Notes: a model not told the origin generated them from the sequence alone. DNA of 64,000 bases from Spongorhabdus nitratireducens (GCA_947387575.1 CANDOC010000003.1:124001-188000); one strand, 5' to 3'; positions 35,550-45,172 are shown, counted from the stretch's first letter. Made by a program: numbers and translations.

Positions 35550-36839
35550 ATGCTAGAAAAATTATTTAAACTCCGGGAAAACCAGACGACCGTCAAGACT
35601 GAAATGCTTGCCGGTTTTACTACCTTTTTGACGATGGCCTACATCATCTTCGTCAACCCCAATCTGCTCTCAGCAGCAGGTATGGATTACGGCGCAGTAT
35701 TTGTAGCTACCTGTCTGGCTGCCGCTATCGGCTGCTTCATTATGGGCTTTTATGCCAATTATCCGGTCGCTCTGGCACCTGGTATGGGCTTGAATGCTTT
35801 CTTCAGTTTCACTGTTGTCGGACAAATGGGTTACAAATGGGAAGTGGCACTGGGGGCTGTCTTCTTCTCAGGTATCTGCTTCTTCCTGCTGAGTGCATTC
35901 AAAATCCGGGAGTGGATTATCAACAGTATTCCGCTGTCCCTGCGAGGCGGTATTGGCGCCGGTATCGGCCTGTTCCTTGGTTTTCTGGCATTGCAAAATG
36001 CCGGCATTGTCGTCGATAACCCTGCCACACTGGTCACATTGGGGGATATGACCAGCTGGTCGGCGCTGATGGCATGCCTTGGTTTTATTATTATTGCTGC
36101 GTTGTACCACCGCCAGGTAACCGGCTCGGTAATGATCGGTATTCTGGCAGTCACCCTGATCAGTATTTTCAGTGGTCATGTCGAGTTAAACGGCATTGTT
36201 TCTGCACCACCGAGTCTGGCTCCGACCCTGATGAAGCTTGATTTTGCCGGTGCACTGGAAATTGGCTTGATCAGTATCGTGTTCTCCTTCTTGTTTGTGG
36301 ATATGTTTGATACCTCCGGCACCTTGATCGCCGTAGCACAGAAAGGCAAGCTGCTGGATGAGAAAGGTAATCTGCCGGGTCTGAAAAAAGCGCTGGTTGC
36401 CGACAGTGGTGCAACCATTGCCGGTTCCATGCTGGGTACTTCTACCACCACCAGTTACATCGAGAGTGGTGCGGGTATCGCCGCAGGCGGACGTACCGGT
36501 CTGACCGCCGTAGTTGTCGGTGTGCTGTTCCTGGCAGCACTGTTCCTGTCACCACTGGCGGGCGCAGTACCAGCCTATGCTACGGCTCCGGCACTGTTCT
36601 TTGTTGCTGTACTGATGACTCACAGCCTGACTCAGGTTGATTGGGAAGATATTACCGAAGCCGCTCCGGTTGTGATTGCTGCTGTCAGCATGCCACTGAC
36701 CTACTCTATTACTTCCGGTATCTCTCTTGGCATCATCTCTTACACCGCGATCAAGCTGCTGAGTAACCGTCGTGATGAAATCACACCGGCACTGGTAGTA
36801 CTGACTGCTCTGTTTGTGATCAAACTCGGCTTCTTCTGA
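35550..36839 (+). CDS. NCS2 family purine permease (AzgA/GhxP type)
   Basis: A 429-aa inner-membrane transporter of the AzgA subgroup of NCS2, which imports adenine, guanine or hypoxanthine with H+. The start MLEKLFKLREN is typical, followed by EMLAGFTTFLTMAYIIFVNP, ALAPGMGLNAFFSF, IGLFLGFLALQNAGIVVDNP, the VDMFDTSGTLIAVAQKG signature and GTSTTTSYIESGAGIAAGGR. The ATG at 35550 fits the family; an upstream in-frame start at 35505 is not. Substrate preference cannot be read from sequence. A terminator follows. No purine riboswitch was recognised upstream. Confidence 0.93.
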   Translation: MLEKLFKLRENQTTVKTEMLAGFTTFLTMAYIIFVNPNLLSAAGMDYGAVFVATCLAAAIGCFIMGFYANYPVALAPGMGLNAFFSFTVVGQMGYKWEVALGAVFFSGICFFLLSAFKIREWIINSIPLSLRGGIGAGIGLFLGFLALQNAGIVVDNPATLVTLGDMTSWSALMACLGFIIIAALYHRQVTGSVMIGILAVTLISIFSGHVELNGIVSAPPSLAPTLMKLDFAGALEIGLISIVFSFLFVDMFDTSGTLIAVAQKGKLLDEKGNLPGLKKALVADSGATIAGSMLGTSTTTSYIESGAGIAAGGRTGLTAVVVGVLFLAALFLSPLAGAVPAYATAPALFFVAVLMTHSLTQVDWEDITEAAPVVIAAVSMPLTYSITSGISLGIISYTAIKLLSNRRDEITPALVVLTALFVIKLGFF

Positions 36840-36863
36840 TCCATGAGGGAAAATCCGTGACGG

Positions 36864-36890
36864 GAAAGCCTCCACAATGTGGAGGCTTTC
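36864..36890. terminator. Terminator after the purine permease gene
   Basis: A perfect 12-bp stem GAAAGCCTCCAC / GTGGAGGCTTTC with a 3-base AAT loop, followed by TTAT. Confidence 0.85.
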
Positions 36891-37006
36891 TTATATTCAC
36901 AGCACGACCTGATCAACATTTCGTCCCGGCTCGTATATCATGCGCCCTCTTCCAACCCGATGGGTTGTAATTGAAGTCCGTTTTCACTGGGGATGCAGAC
37001 AACACC

Positions 37007-38098
37007 ATGACGCCAGGCGCCATTTTTCCGGAACAATATACCGCTCTTCTAGACGATAAAGCTGCGCGCCTGCGTGCCGATTTTGGCCCGTTTGATGTGC
37101 CCGAACTGGAAGTCTTCCGTTCCCGCGACCGTCATTTCCGGATGCGGGCCGAATTCAAGATCTGGCGCCATGATGGTAAGCTGGACTACGCCATGTTCCG
37201 CAAGGGCTGCAAGAATGAGCCTATCCTGCTGCAGGATTACCCGATCGGTTCAGAAGCTATCAACGCGCTCATGCAGCCACTGCTGGATGCCTGCCGGGAG
37301 CAGGAGGTGCTGGCTCACCGCCTGTTTCAGATCGAGTTTCTCAGCACCCTTAGTGGCGAGATGCTGGTTACCCTGATTTACCACAAGGCACTGGGTGAAG
37401 AGTGGATCGAAGCAGCCAGACCACTGCAGAAGCAGTTCAATATCAAGCTGATTGGCCGTGCCCGCAAGCAGAAGATTGTGCTGGAAGAAGACTTTGTCAC
37501 CGAAGCCCTGACCGTCAATGGCCGTATCTGGCGCTACCAGCAGGTCGAAAACAGCTTCACTCAGCCGAATGCCGGCATCAATGAGCAAATGCTGGGCTGG
37601 GCAGAAGGTGCAACCACAGACTTTTCCGGGGATCTGCTGGAGCTGTATTGTGGCAATGCCAACTTTACCTGCGTGCTGTCCCGAAACTTCGACAAGGTGC
37701 TGGCAACAGAGATTTCCAAGACTTCCGTAAACTCTGCTCGTCACAACTTCTCGCTGAACGGTGTCCGCAATGCGGAGATTGCCCGTATGTCGAGCGAAGA
37801 GTTCACTCAGGCTATGAACAAAGAGCGCGAATTCAATCGCCTGAAGGGTATTGATCTGGACAGCTATGAGTTCAGCACCGTTTTTGTTGATCCACCTCGC
37901 TCCGGTCTTGATAAGGGTACCGAAGCGCTGGTACAGCGCTTTGACAATATTGTTTATATTTCCTGCAACCCTGAAACTCTGCGGGAAAATCTGGAAACCC
38001 TGACTCAAACCCACTCGGTTGAGCGCTTTGCACTGTTCGACCAGTTTCCCTACACCGATCACGCTGAATGCGGTGTGCTGCTGAAACGCCGCAGCTAA
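37007..38098 (+). CDS. trmA: tRNA (uridine(54)-C5)-methyltransferase
   Basis: TrmA makes ribothymidine at position 54 of tRNA using SAM. The 363-aa protein (E. coli 366) begins MTPGAIFPEQYTALLDDKAA, and shows RVENSFTQPN-like QQVENSFTQPNAGINEQML, LELYCGNANFTCVLSRNF (SAM site), VFVDPPRSGLD, the catalytic Cys in YISCNPETL and the C-terminal LFDQFPYTDHAECGVLL with its general-base Glu. The ATG at 37007 matches the E. coli start; the frame extends upstream to 36971. A terminator follows. Confidence 0.96.
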   Translation: MTPGAIFPEQYTALLDDKAARLRADFGPFDVPELEVFRSRDRHFRMRAEFKIWRHDGKLDYAMFRKGCKNEPILLQDYPIGSEAINALMQPLLDACREQEVLAHRLFQIEFLSTLSGEMLVTLIYHKALGEEWIEAARPLQKQFNIKLIGRARKQKIVLEEDFVTEALTVNGRIWRYQQVENSFTQPNAGINEQMLGWAEGATTDFSGDLLELYCGNANFTCVLSRNFDKVLATEISKTSVNSARHNFSLNGVRNAEIARMSSEEFTQAMNKEREFNRLKGIDLDSYEFSTVFVDPPRSGLDKGTEALVQRFDNIVYISCNPETLRENLETLTQTHSVERFALFDQFPYTDHAECGVLLKRRS

Positions 38099-38108
38099 TC
38101 TCGATTCC

Positions 38109-38132
38109 AAAGAGGGCTTTGCAGCCCTCTTT
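38109..38132. terminator. Terminator after trmA
   Basis: A perfect 10-bp stem AAAGAGGGCT / AGCCCTCTTT with a 4-base TTGC loop, 11 bp after the trmA stop. Confidence 0.85.
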
Positions 38133-38208
38133 CCCGCCAATACCGGAAAATCCTGCTTTTATGAGCTATTACTTTCAGAGATGGCTCAAGCTAAAAATAC
38201 GGATTTTC

Positions 38209-39357
38209 ATGAATAAACTGTCATTTTCCAGCATCCTGCTGGTGTTGTTTTTATTGGGTGCAACCCCTGTTCCGGCAGCCGAGATGGCTCAGCTTCCTTT
38301 GCTGTTCTGTGTCTATGACATGGGCGAGACCAATGCTTTCAAGCCCCTCTGGAAGCTGTTGGACAAAGAAGCTATTGACTATCGGATACTGGCCGTGGAT
38401 GCCGCAGCCGGCCGGTTGCAGGGAAATGACAAGGTTATTGCAATCAAAACCGATGCACGTCCGGACAGCGACTGGCATACCCAGCGCTCGGCACGTATCG
38501 ACAGTGATACGCTTGCTGAACTGGCCCGACAGTGGCAGGTCAGATTGGTCATTTCGGGAATGGCCAGCGGCGCTCAGGCAGAAACTCTGAACTATTTCAG
38601 AGACAAGCAGAAAAGTTACGCCATTGCTTACTACGACAATCTGGACTCTGTAGAGCACAAACCCTTTGTTCAGGCATTTCTGGGCAAGGCCCGTCAGATA
38701 GACCGTTTCTGGGTACCTGCCAGTATTGTCAGAGACGATATGGGTCGTCACCTTGAAATAGACCCTTCGGTTATCGAAATCGTAGGACAACCATCACTGG
38801 AGTCCTGGGATCAAACTTATCGACAGTTTTCCGCCAACGCCCTGAAGCAAGAGCTAGGTATCCCAGCAGATAAGAAGGTAGTGGTGTTTGCCGGAGGTTA
38901 TGACAGCTCCTACCCCGAGTACCTTGAGCTGTTTATCAATACCATGAAACTGAACCCGGAATGGGAAACACTGATTACCTGGCATCCCAAAACTGACGGG
39001 AGTCTGGAAAAACAGCTGGTTGCCAGGGCCAGCAGTAAATCTATTCGAGCCATTCCCTCGTCTGTCCACAATACTGCCGAGTTATCGGTTGCGGCTAATC
39101 TGGTTGCCGTTCATAAATCAACCGTCGCTATTCAGGCAGCCTACAAGGGCAAGTCGGTTGTATATGTAGCGGAGTCCGATCATTCCACACCGCTGATTCA
39201 GTATCGGATAGCACCTCTTGCCAGCAGTCAGAAGCAGCTGGAGCAAGTACTTCGAAGTACGGATAGTGACAGTGCATCTGCCCGGTTTTCAAAACTGGGG
39301 CTTCCAGGCGAGGGCTCAGCACTCATGCTGAACCTGATCCGGCAACAGTTACAGTAA
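38209..39357 (+). CDS. Exported protein with a glycosyltransferase-like (GT-B) fold
   Basis: A 382-aa protein with a clear signal peptide (MNKLSFSSILLVLFLLGATP, cleavage near VPAAE). The mature region looks like the two Rossmann-like halves of GT-B or UDP-GlcNAc-2-epimerase-like proteins: FCVYDMGETNAFKPLWKLL early, then GIPADKKVVVFAGGYDSSYP, WETLITWHPKTDGSLEKQL and VHKSTVAIQAAYKGKSVVYV. Export of such a fold is unusual, because nucleotide sugars are not in the periplasm. An in-frame ATG at 38161 would add 16 residues. The function is unknown. Confidence 0.6.
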   Translation: MNKLSFSSILLVLFLLGATPVPAAEMAQLPLLFCVYDMGETNAFKPLWKLLDKEAIDYRILAVDAAAGRLQGNDKVIAIKTDARPDSDWHTQRSARIDSDTLAELARQWQVRLVISGMASGAQAETLNYFRDKQKSYAIAYYDNLDSVEHKPFVQAFLGKARQIDRFWVPASIVRDDMGRHLEIDPSVIEIVGQPSLESWDQTYRQFSANALKQELGIPADKKVVVFAGGYDSSYPEYLELFINTMKLNPEWETLITWHPKTDGSLEKQLVARASSKSIRAIPSSVHNTAELSVAANLVAVHKSTVAIQAAYKGKSVVYVAESDHSTPLIQYRIAPLASSQKQLEQVLRSTDSDSASARFSKLGLPGEGSALMLNLIRQQLQ

Positions 39358-39480
39358 TCGCCATGGCCGAGGCTTTAATGGCTTGTACGATTGTGTTTAA
39401 CTGGCAGCTGGAACTGATATCTACCCGATCTGACTTGAGAACAGCCTTCACACAACTGAAGGCTTTGATGACTGAGACTG

Positions 39481-40152
39481 ATGCCGCTTCGTTCTTTTAG
39501 ACCGCTCCAGATAATACTGCTTGCCGTATTAAGCATAATCATCATGACTGGACTGCTGGTCTATGAGAGCAACCGTTTGATATCCACAAAAACAGAAGTT
39601 TACCTTTATGACTCGCTCGGAAAGCTGCCTTATCGCAAAGTCGGTCTGATTCCGGGTACCAGCCGCTACACCTCCGAAGGCAACCAGAATGCTCACTATT
39701 ACCTGCGGCTTAACACCGCGGTCATGCTCTATAAAGCTGGCAAAGTAAGCTATCTGCTTGTTAGTGGTGATAATGCCACTCGCTATTATGACGAACCAAC
39801 TCGAATGCGTGCCGACCTGATGGCTCGGGGTATTCCTGCCAGTAGCATTTATCGTGATTACGCCGGTTTCAGAACACTGGATAGCGTGATCCGGGCTAAC
39901 AGGGTCTTCGGGCTGGAGCAGTTCACAATCATTTCCCAGCCCTATCAGAATGAGCGGGCAATCTATATTGCCCGGGAAAATGATATCGAAGCCATCGGCT
40001 TTAATGCCGGAACCGGCTTTCCCGCAGACTGGCGTAATCGTCTGAGAGAGCATCTGGCACGTGTGCTCGCCGTAATTGATGTTAACCTGATAAATACACA
40101 ACCCCGTTTTCTGGGCGACCCAGTGATCATCGGGGAGACTCCGCCAACATAA
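39481..40152 (+). CDS. sanA: SanA-like DUF218 membrane protein
   Basis: A 223-aa protein of the SanA/YdcF (DUF218) family. It has one N-terminal membrane anchor (ILLAVLSIIIMTGLLVY) and a periplasmic DUF218 domain with the family motifs GLIPGTSRYTSEGNQNAHYY, YLLVSGDNATRYYDEPTRMR, YAGFRTLDSVIRANRVFG and FTIISQPYQNERAIYIA. In E. coli, sanA affects envelope barrier function and vancomycin sensitivity at high temperature; the reaction is unknown. The length is close to E. coli SanA (239 aa). Confidence 0.88.
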   Translation: MPLRSFRPLQIILLAVLSIIIMTGLLVYESNRLISTKTEVYLYDSLGKLPYRKVGLIPGTSRYTSEGNQNAHYYLRLNTAVMLYKAGKVSYLLVSGDNATRYYDEPTRMRADLMARGIPASSIYRDYAGFRTLDSVIRANRVFGLEQFTIISQPYQNERAIYIARENDIEAIGFNAGTGFPADWRNRLREHLARVLAVIDVNLINTQPRFLGDPVIIGETPPT

Positions 40153-40196
40153 GCAACAAGTTCCGTTGGCCTACTTACTCCAGGGAAGGAGAATAA

Positions 40197-40943
40197 ATGA
40201 AAATCTGGTCAGGTTTTATCCAGTCATTCTGTCTAGTTGCTGTTTTACTCTCCGGACTTGCTACAGCTCAACAGGAAAAGAAGGTCATAACTGTCGGCCT
40301 TTACCCTGAGGACTACCCCCCCCTGTTCTGGCATCAAGAAAAACAAGGCATTATTCAACTGACCCTTGAAGCCATTGAACGTGTGAGCAACTATCAATTT
40401 GAAACTCAGGTATATCCATTTAACCGTTTGATCAAAAAAGTCGCGGACGGAGAGCTGGACCTGGAAGCCTGGACATCACCAGCATGGCGACAAAATGTGA
40501 AGGATCACGTTTTTTTCACATCGCCTATCACTGAGCACTGTGAAGTCATGGTTTTCCCCAAAGGAAAAAAAATCCAGGTTCAAAGCGCACCTGATCTTTT
40601 TGGAAAAAAAGTAGGGACTGTCGCCAGTTTCACTTTTCCCAGCTATCAAGATCATTTCGAATCAAAAAAGATCACCCGGGTCGACGCGCTCGACGAAAAC
40701 CATGTGTTCAAGATGCTTTCTTTTGGGCGCACAGAACTTGCGTTTATGGATGCACTGGTCGCTCAGCACCTGATGAAAAGTAATTGGTCAAAAGAGTTTG
40801 AGCTGGGAGAAAGGTTTGACTGTGTTCCTGTCGCCTTTATGTTTTCCAAAGACAAAGCAGAAGACGGCAGAGAAATAAATAAAATACTTCAGCAACTCAA
40901 GCAGCAGGGAAAAATAGAAGAAATTCTTGATCGATTCCGGTAA
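40197..40943 (+). CDS. Extracellular solute-binding protein family 3 (orphan)
   Basis: A 248-aa periplasmic binding protein of SBP family 3 (amino-acid type). AAGGAG lies 6 bases upstream of ATG. The signal peptide is IQSFCLVAVLLSGLATAQQ. The mature start KVITVGLYPEDYPPLFW and the later KKVGTVASFTFPSYQDHF and GRTELAFMDALVAQHLM fit the two-lobed fold. No ABC transporter permease or ATPase is adjacent, so it may be an orphan receptor. It is convergent with the exopolysaccharide ATPase gene, 15 bp away. Confidence 0.85.
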   Translation: MKIWSGFIQSFCLVAVLLSGLATAQQEKKVITVGLYPEDYPPLFWHQEKQGIIQLTLEAIERVSNYQFETQVYPFNRLIKKVADGELDLEAWTSPAWRQNVKDHVFFTSPITEHCEVMVFPKGKKIQVQSAPDLFGKKVGTVASFTFPSYQDHFESKKITRVDALDENHVFKMLSFGRTELAFMDALVAQHLMKSNWSKEFELGERFDCVPVAFMFSKDKAEDGREINKILQQLKQQGKIEEILDRFR

Positions 40944-40958
40944 TCGCTAATTAGCAGG

Positions 40959-41666
40959 TTACAGGTTGATATTAAAAAATGCTGAAAGCCTGATGTAGCG
41001 TCTCAGACGATTCATCGCATTAGGGAAGAGCCGGTCCAGCCTGCGGCTTTCGCGAACGATTTCATCTGCCAGTCTGGGGTTATGCATATCGTTATACACA
41101 ACTCCGACCAGGTTGATATTGGCCTGGTTCAGTCGCTCAACAGCAATGGAAAAATCTGATTGCCTGGTTTTTCCTGCCAGTGCCATCATTACCGTGCCAT
41201 CAGCAATGGAACATACCATCTCCGCAGGTATGTTCCGGCAGTTAATCGCATTGACCGGTGAAGTATCAAAAATCACCACCTGATATTCTTCCAGCCAGTG
41301 ATCCAGCAAGTCTTTCATGGAGCTGTTATTTCGAAATACCAGCGCATCCGTATCCACTGGAGCAGGTAATACATCCGTTTGTTCACCTTTCTGATGAATA
41401 ATCGAAGCATCAGCAGAAGGAATATCCGGATACCATTTTTCATGATTGTGCCCGGTTAACTCACCGATTTCAGGATGCTGCATGTTCATTTCAACCAGCA
41501 GCGTTTTCTGATGAGCCGCCTCACTTCGCTTACACAGTGCATAAGCCATGGTGCTGACACCTTCACCGGGCATGGTTGATGTCAGGGCTACTGAGCGCAT
41601 GCCATTACCGATGGTATTGGAGTAAACCGTCTCGACTTCCAGATAGTTAATCGGTAACCGGATCAT
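40959..41666 (-). CDS. CpsD/CapB-like exopolysaccharide ATPase lacking the Walker A lysine
   Basis: A 235-aa P-loop protein resembling the kinase domain of bacterial tyrosine autokinases (Wzc C-terminal half, CpsD). The Walker A site is PGEGVSTMA where GEGKST is expected, so the nucleotide-binding Lys is Val37. Walker A' reads LLVEMNMQHP instead of LLIDxDxRxP (Glu for Asp). Walker B (VVIFDTSPV) looks normal. There is no C-terminal tyrosine cluster. It is probably a regulatory or degenerate partner of the polysaccharide co-polymerase rather than an active kinase. It overlaps the SLBB gene by four bases (ATGA). Confidence 0.78.
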   Translation of the reverse strand: MIRLPINYLEVETVYSNTIGNGMRSVALTSTMPGEGVSTMAYALCKRSEAAHQKTLLVEMNMQHPEIGELTGHNHEKWYPDIPSADASIIHQKGEQTDVLPAPVDTDALVFRNNSSMKDLLDHWLEEYQVVIFDTSPVNAINCRNIPAEMVCSIADGTVMMALAGKTRQSDFSIAVERLNQANINLVGVVYNDMHNPRLADEIVRESRRLDRLFPNAMNRLRRYIRLSAFFNINL

Positions 41667-44356
41667 AGGCTCTTACTCAGCGCAATCAGCGAAATAATGC
41701 TCAGGATGTCCTTGATATTCTCCATCACCACCGCCCAGCGGCTGTTGGAATTATCAGGCACATACACGGTATCTCCGGGGCGAAGCACCGGTAGATCAGA
41801 AACATCAGGATCCTTCATGAATTCCAGCAGATCGAAGGTGTAGGCCTCGTTCTGATTGCCAGACATACTGACAACAATAATTTTCTCGATATAAGCAGTT
41901 TTGGTGGGTCCACCAGCTTCAGCCAGAACATCCAGGATGCTCATTTCACGACTGAACTGGTAACGGCCACTGGTTTTCACCGCCCCCAGAATCCTGACAG
42001 TGTCCTTTTTCTTTTGCTCGATCCAGTTCCCCTTGCGCGAAGGGATATAGATATTATCGCCCGCCTGAATTTGCGGCAGCAGCGTTTCATCTCCGGTTTC
42101 AAAATAAAGCAGCATATTGAACCGGGTCACATGAGGCGCTGCTCCACCACGGTGATTGATTACGATATTTCTCAAGTCTGCATCCGGCTTGGGGCCTTCT
42201 GCTGCTGATAATATATCGAGGAAATCCATTTCTTCAGAGAAAGCATAACGACCCGGTGCTACAACATCACCAATAATGTAAACAGAGCGGTCAGGGTGCT
42301 GCCGAATCCAACTGCCTTTATTATCTGTCGGGCTTTCAGCCAGTTGAGGAACCGTAATCGTATAACCAGGCTTAATAACCGGTAGCAGAGATGGATCACC
42401 ACCTTCTTTCATCAAGGTATCGAGATCAAACTCAAATGCAACCAGCTGTTTTCCGTCCTCGTTTGCCAATACCTTTATATGGGCCAGATCGGCTTTAGGC
42501 GTTGGCCCTCCAGCATTACCCAGGAGATCAAGCAGATCGACTTCATTTGACCATTCGTATCTGCCGGGTTTTTTAACGGCTCCGATAATTTTGACGGCAC
42601 GCTCGGAAGGCAGCTTAAGCCAGGATTTTTCTGTCCCATCACCACCTTTCTCCGGAATAAAGATTGCGTCTCCGAGACGAAGCTGAGGCAAAGAGTCCAG
42701 CTTGCCTTCGGTATAAGCACTCAGATCGACCGGCTCAACCGAGCCATCCGATCTCAAAATTCTGACCTGTCTCAGCTCGGCAAATCGATTGGGACCGCCA
42801 GCATTTGCCAGCACATCAAGAAAATTCACATTATCACTGGTTTCATAGGCACCGGGTTTGTTTGCCTGACCGATGATGTAAACAACATTGGTTCCAGAAC
42901 GAATGGCATCACTTTGTTTGGGTACAAAGACTGTTGAATCTTCAACCAGTGTCGGCAGTAAACTGCTGTCACCAGAATCCAGATATTGCTTCAGATTGAA
43001 AAGGACCGGCTCATTACCGGATATCACCCGGATCTGCTCAACATTGGCATAACGGGTTACACCACCAGAAACAGTTATCAGATCTACAACGGTTAACCCT
43101 TCTTTATAGGGATAACTGCCTGGCTTTGAAACTTCACCCAGAACCTTGAAGCCTTTTTCTTCCATTCCGGTACTGGTTGCACCGGTATCCGCAGAGTGAC
43201 CGTGAATATTGCTCAGCATCGGAGAAGAAGGAACAAAAAGTACATCCAGTGTTTGTAGCTGAGGCAGAATCGACAGGTCACCAGTGTCCAGATACATCTT
43301 GTAATCAAAGGATGTGACCTGATCACCTCTTCTCAGCTGCAGCTTATCCATCTGTGCTCCATCACTGAGACCACCGGCCTCATTGATCGCCATCTGGATA
43401 TTGCCGTTAACCGGCAGCTGAACTTCCCCGGGTGACTCCACAAATCCGAGTACCGTCAATAAGATCTGTCTTTCCTTCAGAGAAACAACCAGACGATCCA
43501 GCCCGCGGAAGACCTTGCTTAACTCACTAAACAGTTTTTCTCTGGCCTCAGTCAGAGATAAGCCTGCCAGTGTAATGGAACCGATTTCAGGTAGCTGAAC
43601 GACACCTTCACGGTCTATTTCAAAGATCTGGTTGAATTCTTTCTCATCAGGCAAGCCAACAAAGATTTTGTCGCCTGCTTGCAAAACATACATATCATCG
43701 GGTGAAAGAGGTAAATGTTCTGCCGGTACATCAGCTGCTGCAGTTTCACCATCAGCTCCAAATTTTTCAGCACCTGCAGTAACGTCATTATCATCAGTAG
43801 AAAGCACTGGCTCAGGGTTATGAACAACAGGTGGTTTAAGTTGATCGCCACGAGCAACAATCACAATATCTTCACCCTGCAGCACAAACTGTTCAGCGCC
43901 ATCACTATCAATATTCAGGCGACTGCCCTGACGGACGACACAGTAGGATGAGTCTGAGTACTCCACTGCATCACTGCTGATCTGCTCCAGCATCTGATCA
44001 AGGGTGTAACCCAAAGGAATTTGTATGGCACCCGGCTCGTTGATATCTCCAAGCACGGTTACATCAGAAATCAGATCATCAGGCCAGAAATTTGAGTTAT
44101 TTTCCGAGGAAGGATTGTCATCAGAAGCAGAGCCTGCAAGGCCATTCATTGCAGCCGGAGCACTAATCATTGCCTCTGTCTTGATTTGGCCATAGCTGTT
44201 AGCGGCATACAGACAGCTGGCATCATCGTAAGACGGTGTTGACCTGTAAATACGATCTCCAGCTACATATTCTGTAGCCATTACAGCTGCTGGATTCAGC
44301 CATGCCAGCCAGGCAAACAACAGACTGAACGACAGGTTGTGAAGTAACCTTGTCAT
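41663..44356 (-). CDS. Polysaccharide export protein with seven SLBB-like units
   Basis: An 897-aa outer-membrane polysaccharide exporter, much longer than Wza (379 aa). A signal peptide (residues 1-27, ending VMA) has no lipobox Cys, unlike Wza. The Poly_export domain is at about 222-295 (YVLQAGDKIFVGLP). SLBB-like units start near 100, 301, 404, 492, 588, 692 and 787, each with (V/I)(L/I)GxVxxPGxY and, a little later, a DxLxxAGGP-like motif (first unit divergent). The C-terminal 25 residues (VVMENIKDILSIISLIALSK) form a hydrophobic helix like the Wza pore helix. Stacked SLBB rings would make a long periplasmic channel. Overlaps neighbours by four bases on both sides. Confidence 0.85.
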   Translation of the reverse strand: MTRLLHNLSFSLLFAWLAWLNPAAVMATEYVAGDRIYRSTPSYDDASCLYAANSYGQIKTEAMISAPAAMNGLAGSASDDNPSSENNSNFWPDDLISDVTVLGDINEPGAIQIPLGYTLDQMLEQISSDAVEYSDSSYCVVRQGSRLNIDSDGAEQFVLQGEDIVIVARGDQLKPPVVHNPEPVLSTDDNDVTAGAEKFGADGETAAADVPAEHLPLSPDDMYVLQAGDKIFVGLPDEKEFNQIFEIDREGVVQLPEIGSITLAGLSLTEAREKLFSELSKVFRGLDRLVVSLKERQILLTVLGFVESPGEVQLPVNGNIQMAINEAGGLSDGAQMDKLQLRRGDQVTSFDYKMYLDTGDLSILPQLQTLDVLFVPSSPMLSNIHGHSADTGATSTGMEEKGFKVLGEVSKPGSYPYKEGLTVVDLITVSGGVTRYANVEQIRVISGNEPVLFNLKQYLDSGDSSLLPTLVEDSTVFVPKQSDAIRSGTNVVYIIGQANKPGAYETSDNVNFLDVLANAGGPNRFAELRQVRILRSDGSVEPVDLSAYTEGKLDSLPQLRLGDAIFIPEKGGDGTEKSWLKLPSERAVKIIGAVKKPGRYEWSNEVDLLDLLGNAGGPTPKADLAHIKVLANEDGKQLVAFEFDLDTLMKEGGDPSLLPVIKPGYTITVPQLAESPTDNKGSWIRQHPDRSVYIIGDVVAPGRYAFSEEMDFLDILSAAEGPKPDADLRNIVINHRGGAAPHVTRFNMLLYFETGDETLLPQIQAGDNIYIPSRKGNWIEQKKKDTVRILGAVKTSGRYQFSREMSILDVLAEAGGPTKTAYIEKIIVVSMSGNQNEAYTFDLLEFMKDPDVSDLPVLRPGDTVYVPDNSNSRWAVVMENIKDILSIISLIALSKSL

Positions 44357-45132
44357 TGTTCTTGGTTTTCTGATTCAGCAGTTACCTGCTTCAGCTCCCA
44401 GTCACGTAAACGTTTTGTTTTTTCTCCGTGGTACAGTATCCGCTCTGTAGCCACAAAGAATGGGGTATTACCACCCGGTGTTTTACCGGAATCAATAAAG
44501 GTAAAACTCAGGATTCTTTCTCTGGAGACACCAAAAGAAACTAGTGCTGTCTCAATCAAGTCATTGTCATGCTGCAAATCAGGCTTATGAATTTCAATAA
44601 TTACATTCGGGTTTGCTTTTATAACTTGAGCACTATCACTTAACTTTTCAACAAAACTGGTGCTTAGCTTTTCGTCACTTTCAAAAATCTTGCAACTGCA
44701 ATTCAGGTTTGAATTCAATGATGCTACGACTTTCTTTATTTTCTTCTGCTTTATCTGATTAGTTTCAAACTCAGCAATGCATTCAGTTCTTCTGCCAATC
44801 AGATCCAGCATTTGAGAAACTTTCTCTATATCGTCATAGAGTCTGACAATATCTTCACTGGCATCAAAATCGAAGTCGTGTTCCAGGTTGATTTCTATAT
44901 CACCCAAACTCTGTCTCAAAATTTTCATTTGTCCCGGTAAACAGTAATCAGCCCCTTGACCACTTAATAAAGATATTTTCTGTTGAACCACTTCAACAAG
45001 AGGAGATAGCTGCTCTGCTTTAACATCCGGGACATCAACAACAGATCGTTCATAATCATCAGGCCAGCTCCAGCAGCCAACCAGCCCTGTCAGGGTAAAA
45101 ATTATAACGACCAGCCTGTTACGGTAAAACAT
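44353..45132 (-). CDS. Lipoprotein with divergent OmpA-like C-terminal domain
   Basis: A 259-aa lipoprotein: signal peptide with lipobox LVGC (Cys20). The middle (about 60-140) is helical with two cysteines at CSCKIF. The C-terminus (about 155-245: SDSAQVIKANPNVIIEIHKP, FGVSRERILSF) has OmpA/peptidoglycan-binding-like layout but without the usual residues. It sits between the STAS gene and the SLBB exporter gene, overlapping the latter by four bases, and so may help the exporter assemble in the envelope. The OmpA link is an inference. Confidence 0.68.
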   Translation of the reverse strand: MFYRNRLVVIIFTLTGLVGCWSWPDDYERSVVDVPDVKAEQLSPLVEVVQQKISLLSGQGADYCLPGQMKILRQSLGDIEINLEHDFDFDASEDIVRLYDDIEKVSQMLDLIGRRTECIAEFETNQIKQKKIKKVVASLNSNLNCSCKIFESDEKLSTSFVEKLSDSAQVIKANPNVIIEIHKPDLQHDNDLIETALVSFGVSRERILSFTFIDSGKTPGGNTPFFVATERILYHGEKTKRLRDWELKQVTAESENQEQ

Positions 45133-45172
45133 AAGTCCCTTTCACATGTAATTCAGAGCCCCCCTCAGTAAA

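Noticed and set aside
37250-38140. 296-aa ORF antisense to trmA
   Set aside because: Long, but fully explained by the compositional bias of the trmA gene on the other strand.
40959-41666. Active BY-kinase
   Set aside because: Walker A Lys is missing and there is no tyrosine cluster, so active tyrosine kinase was not called.
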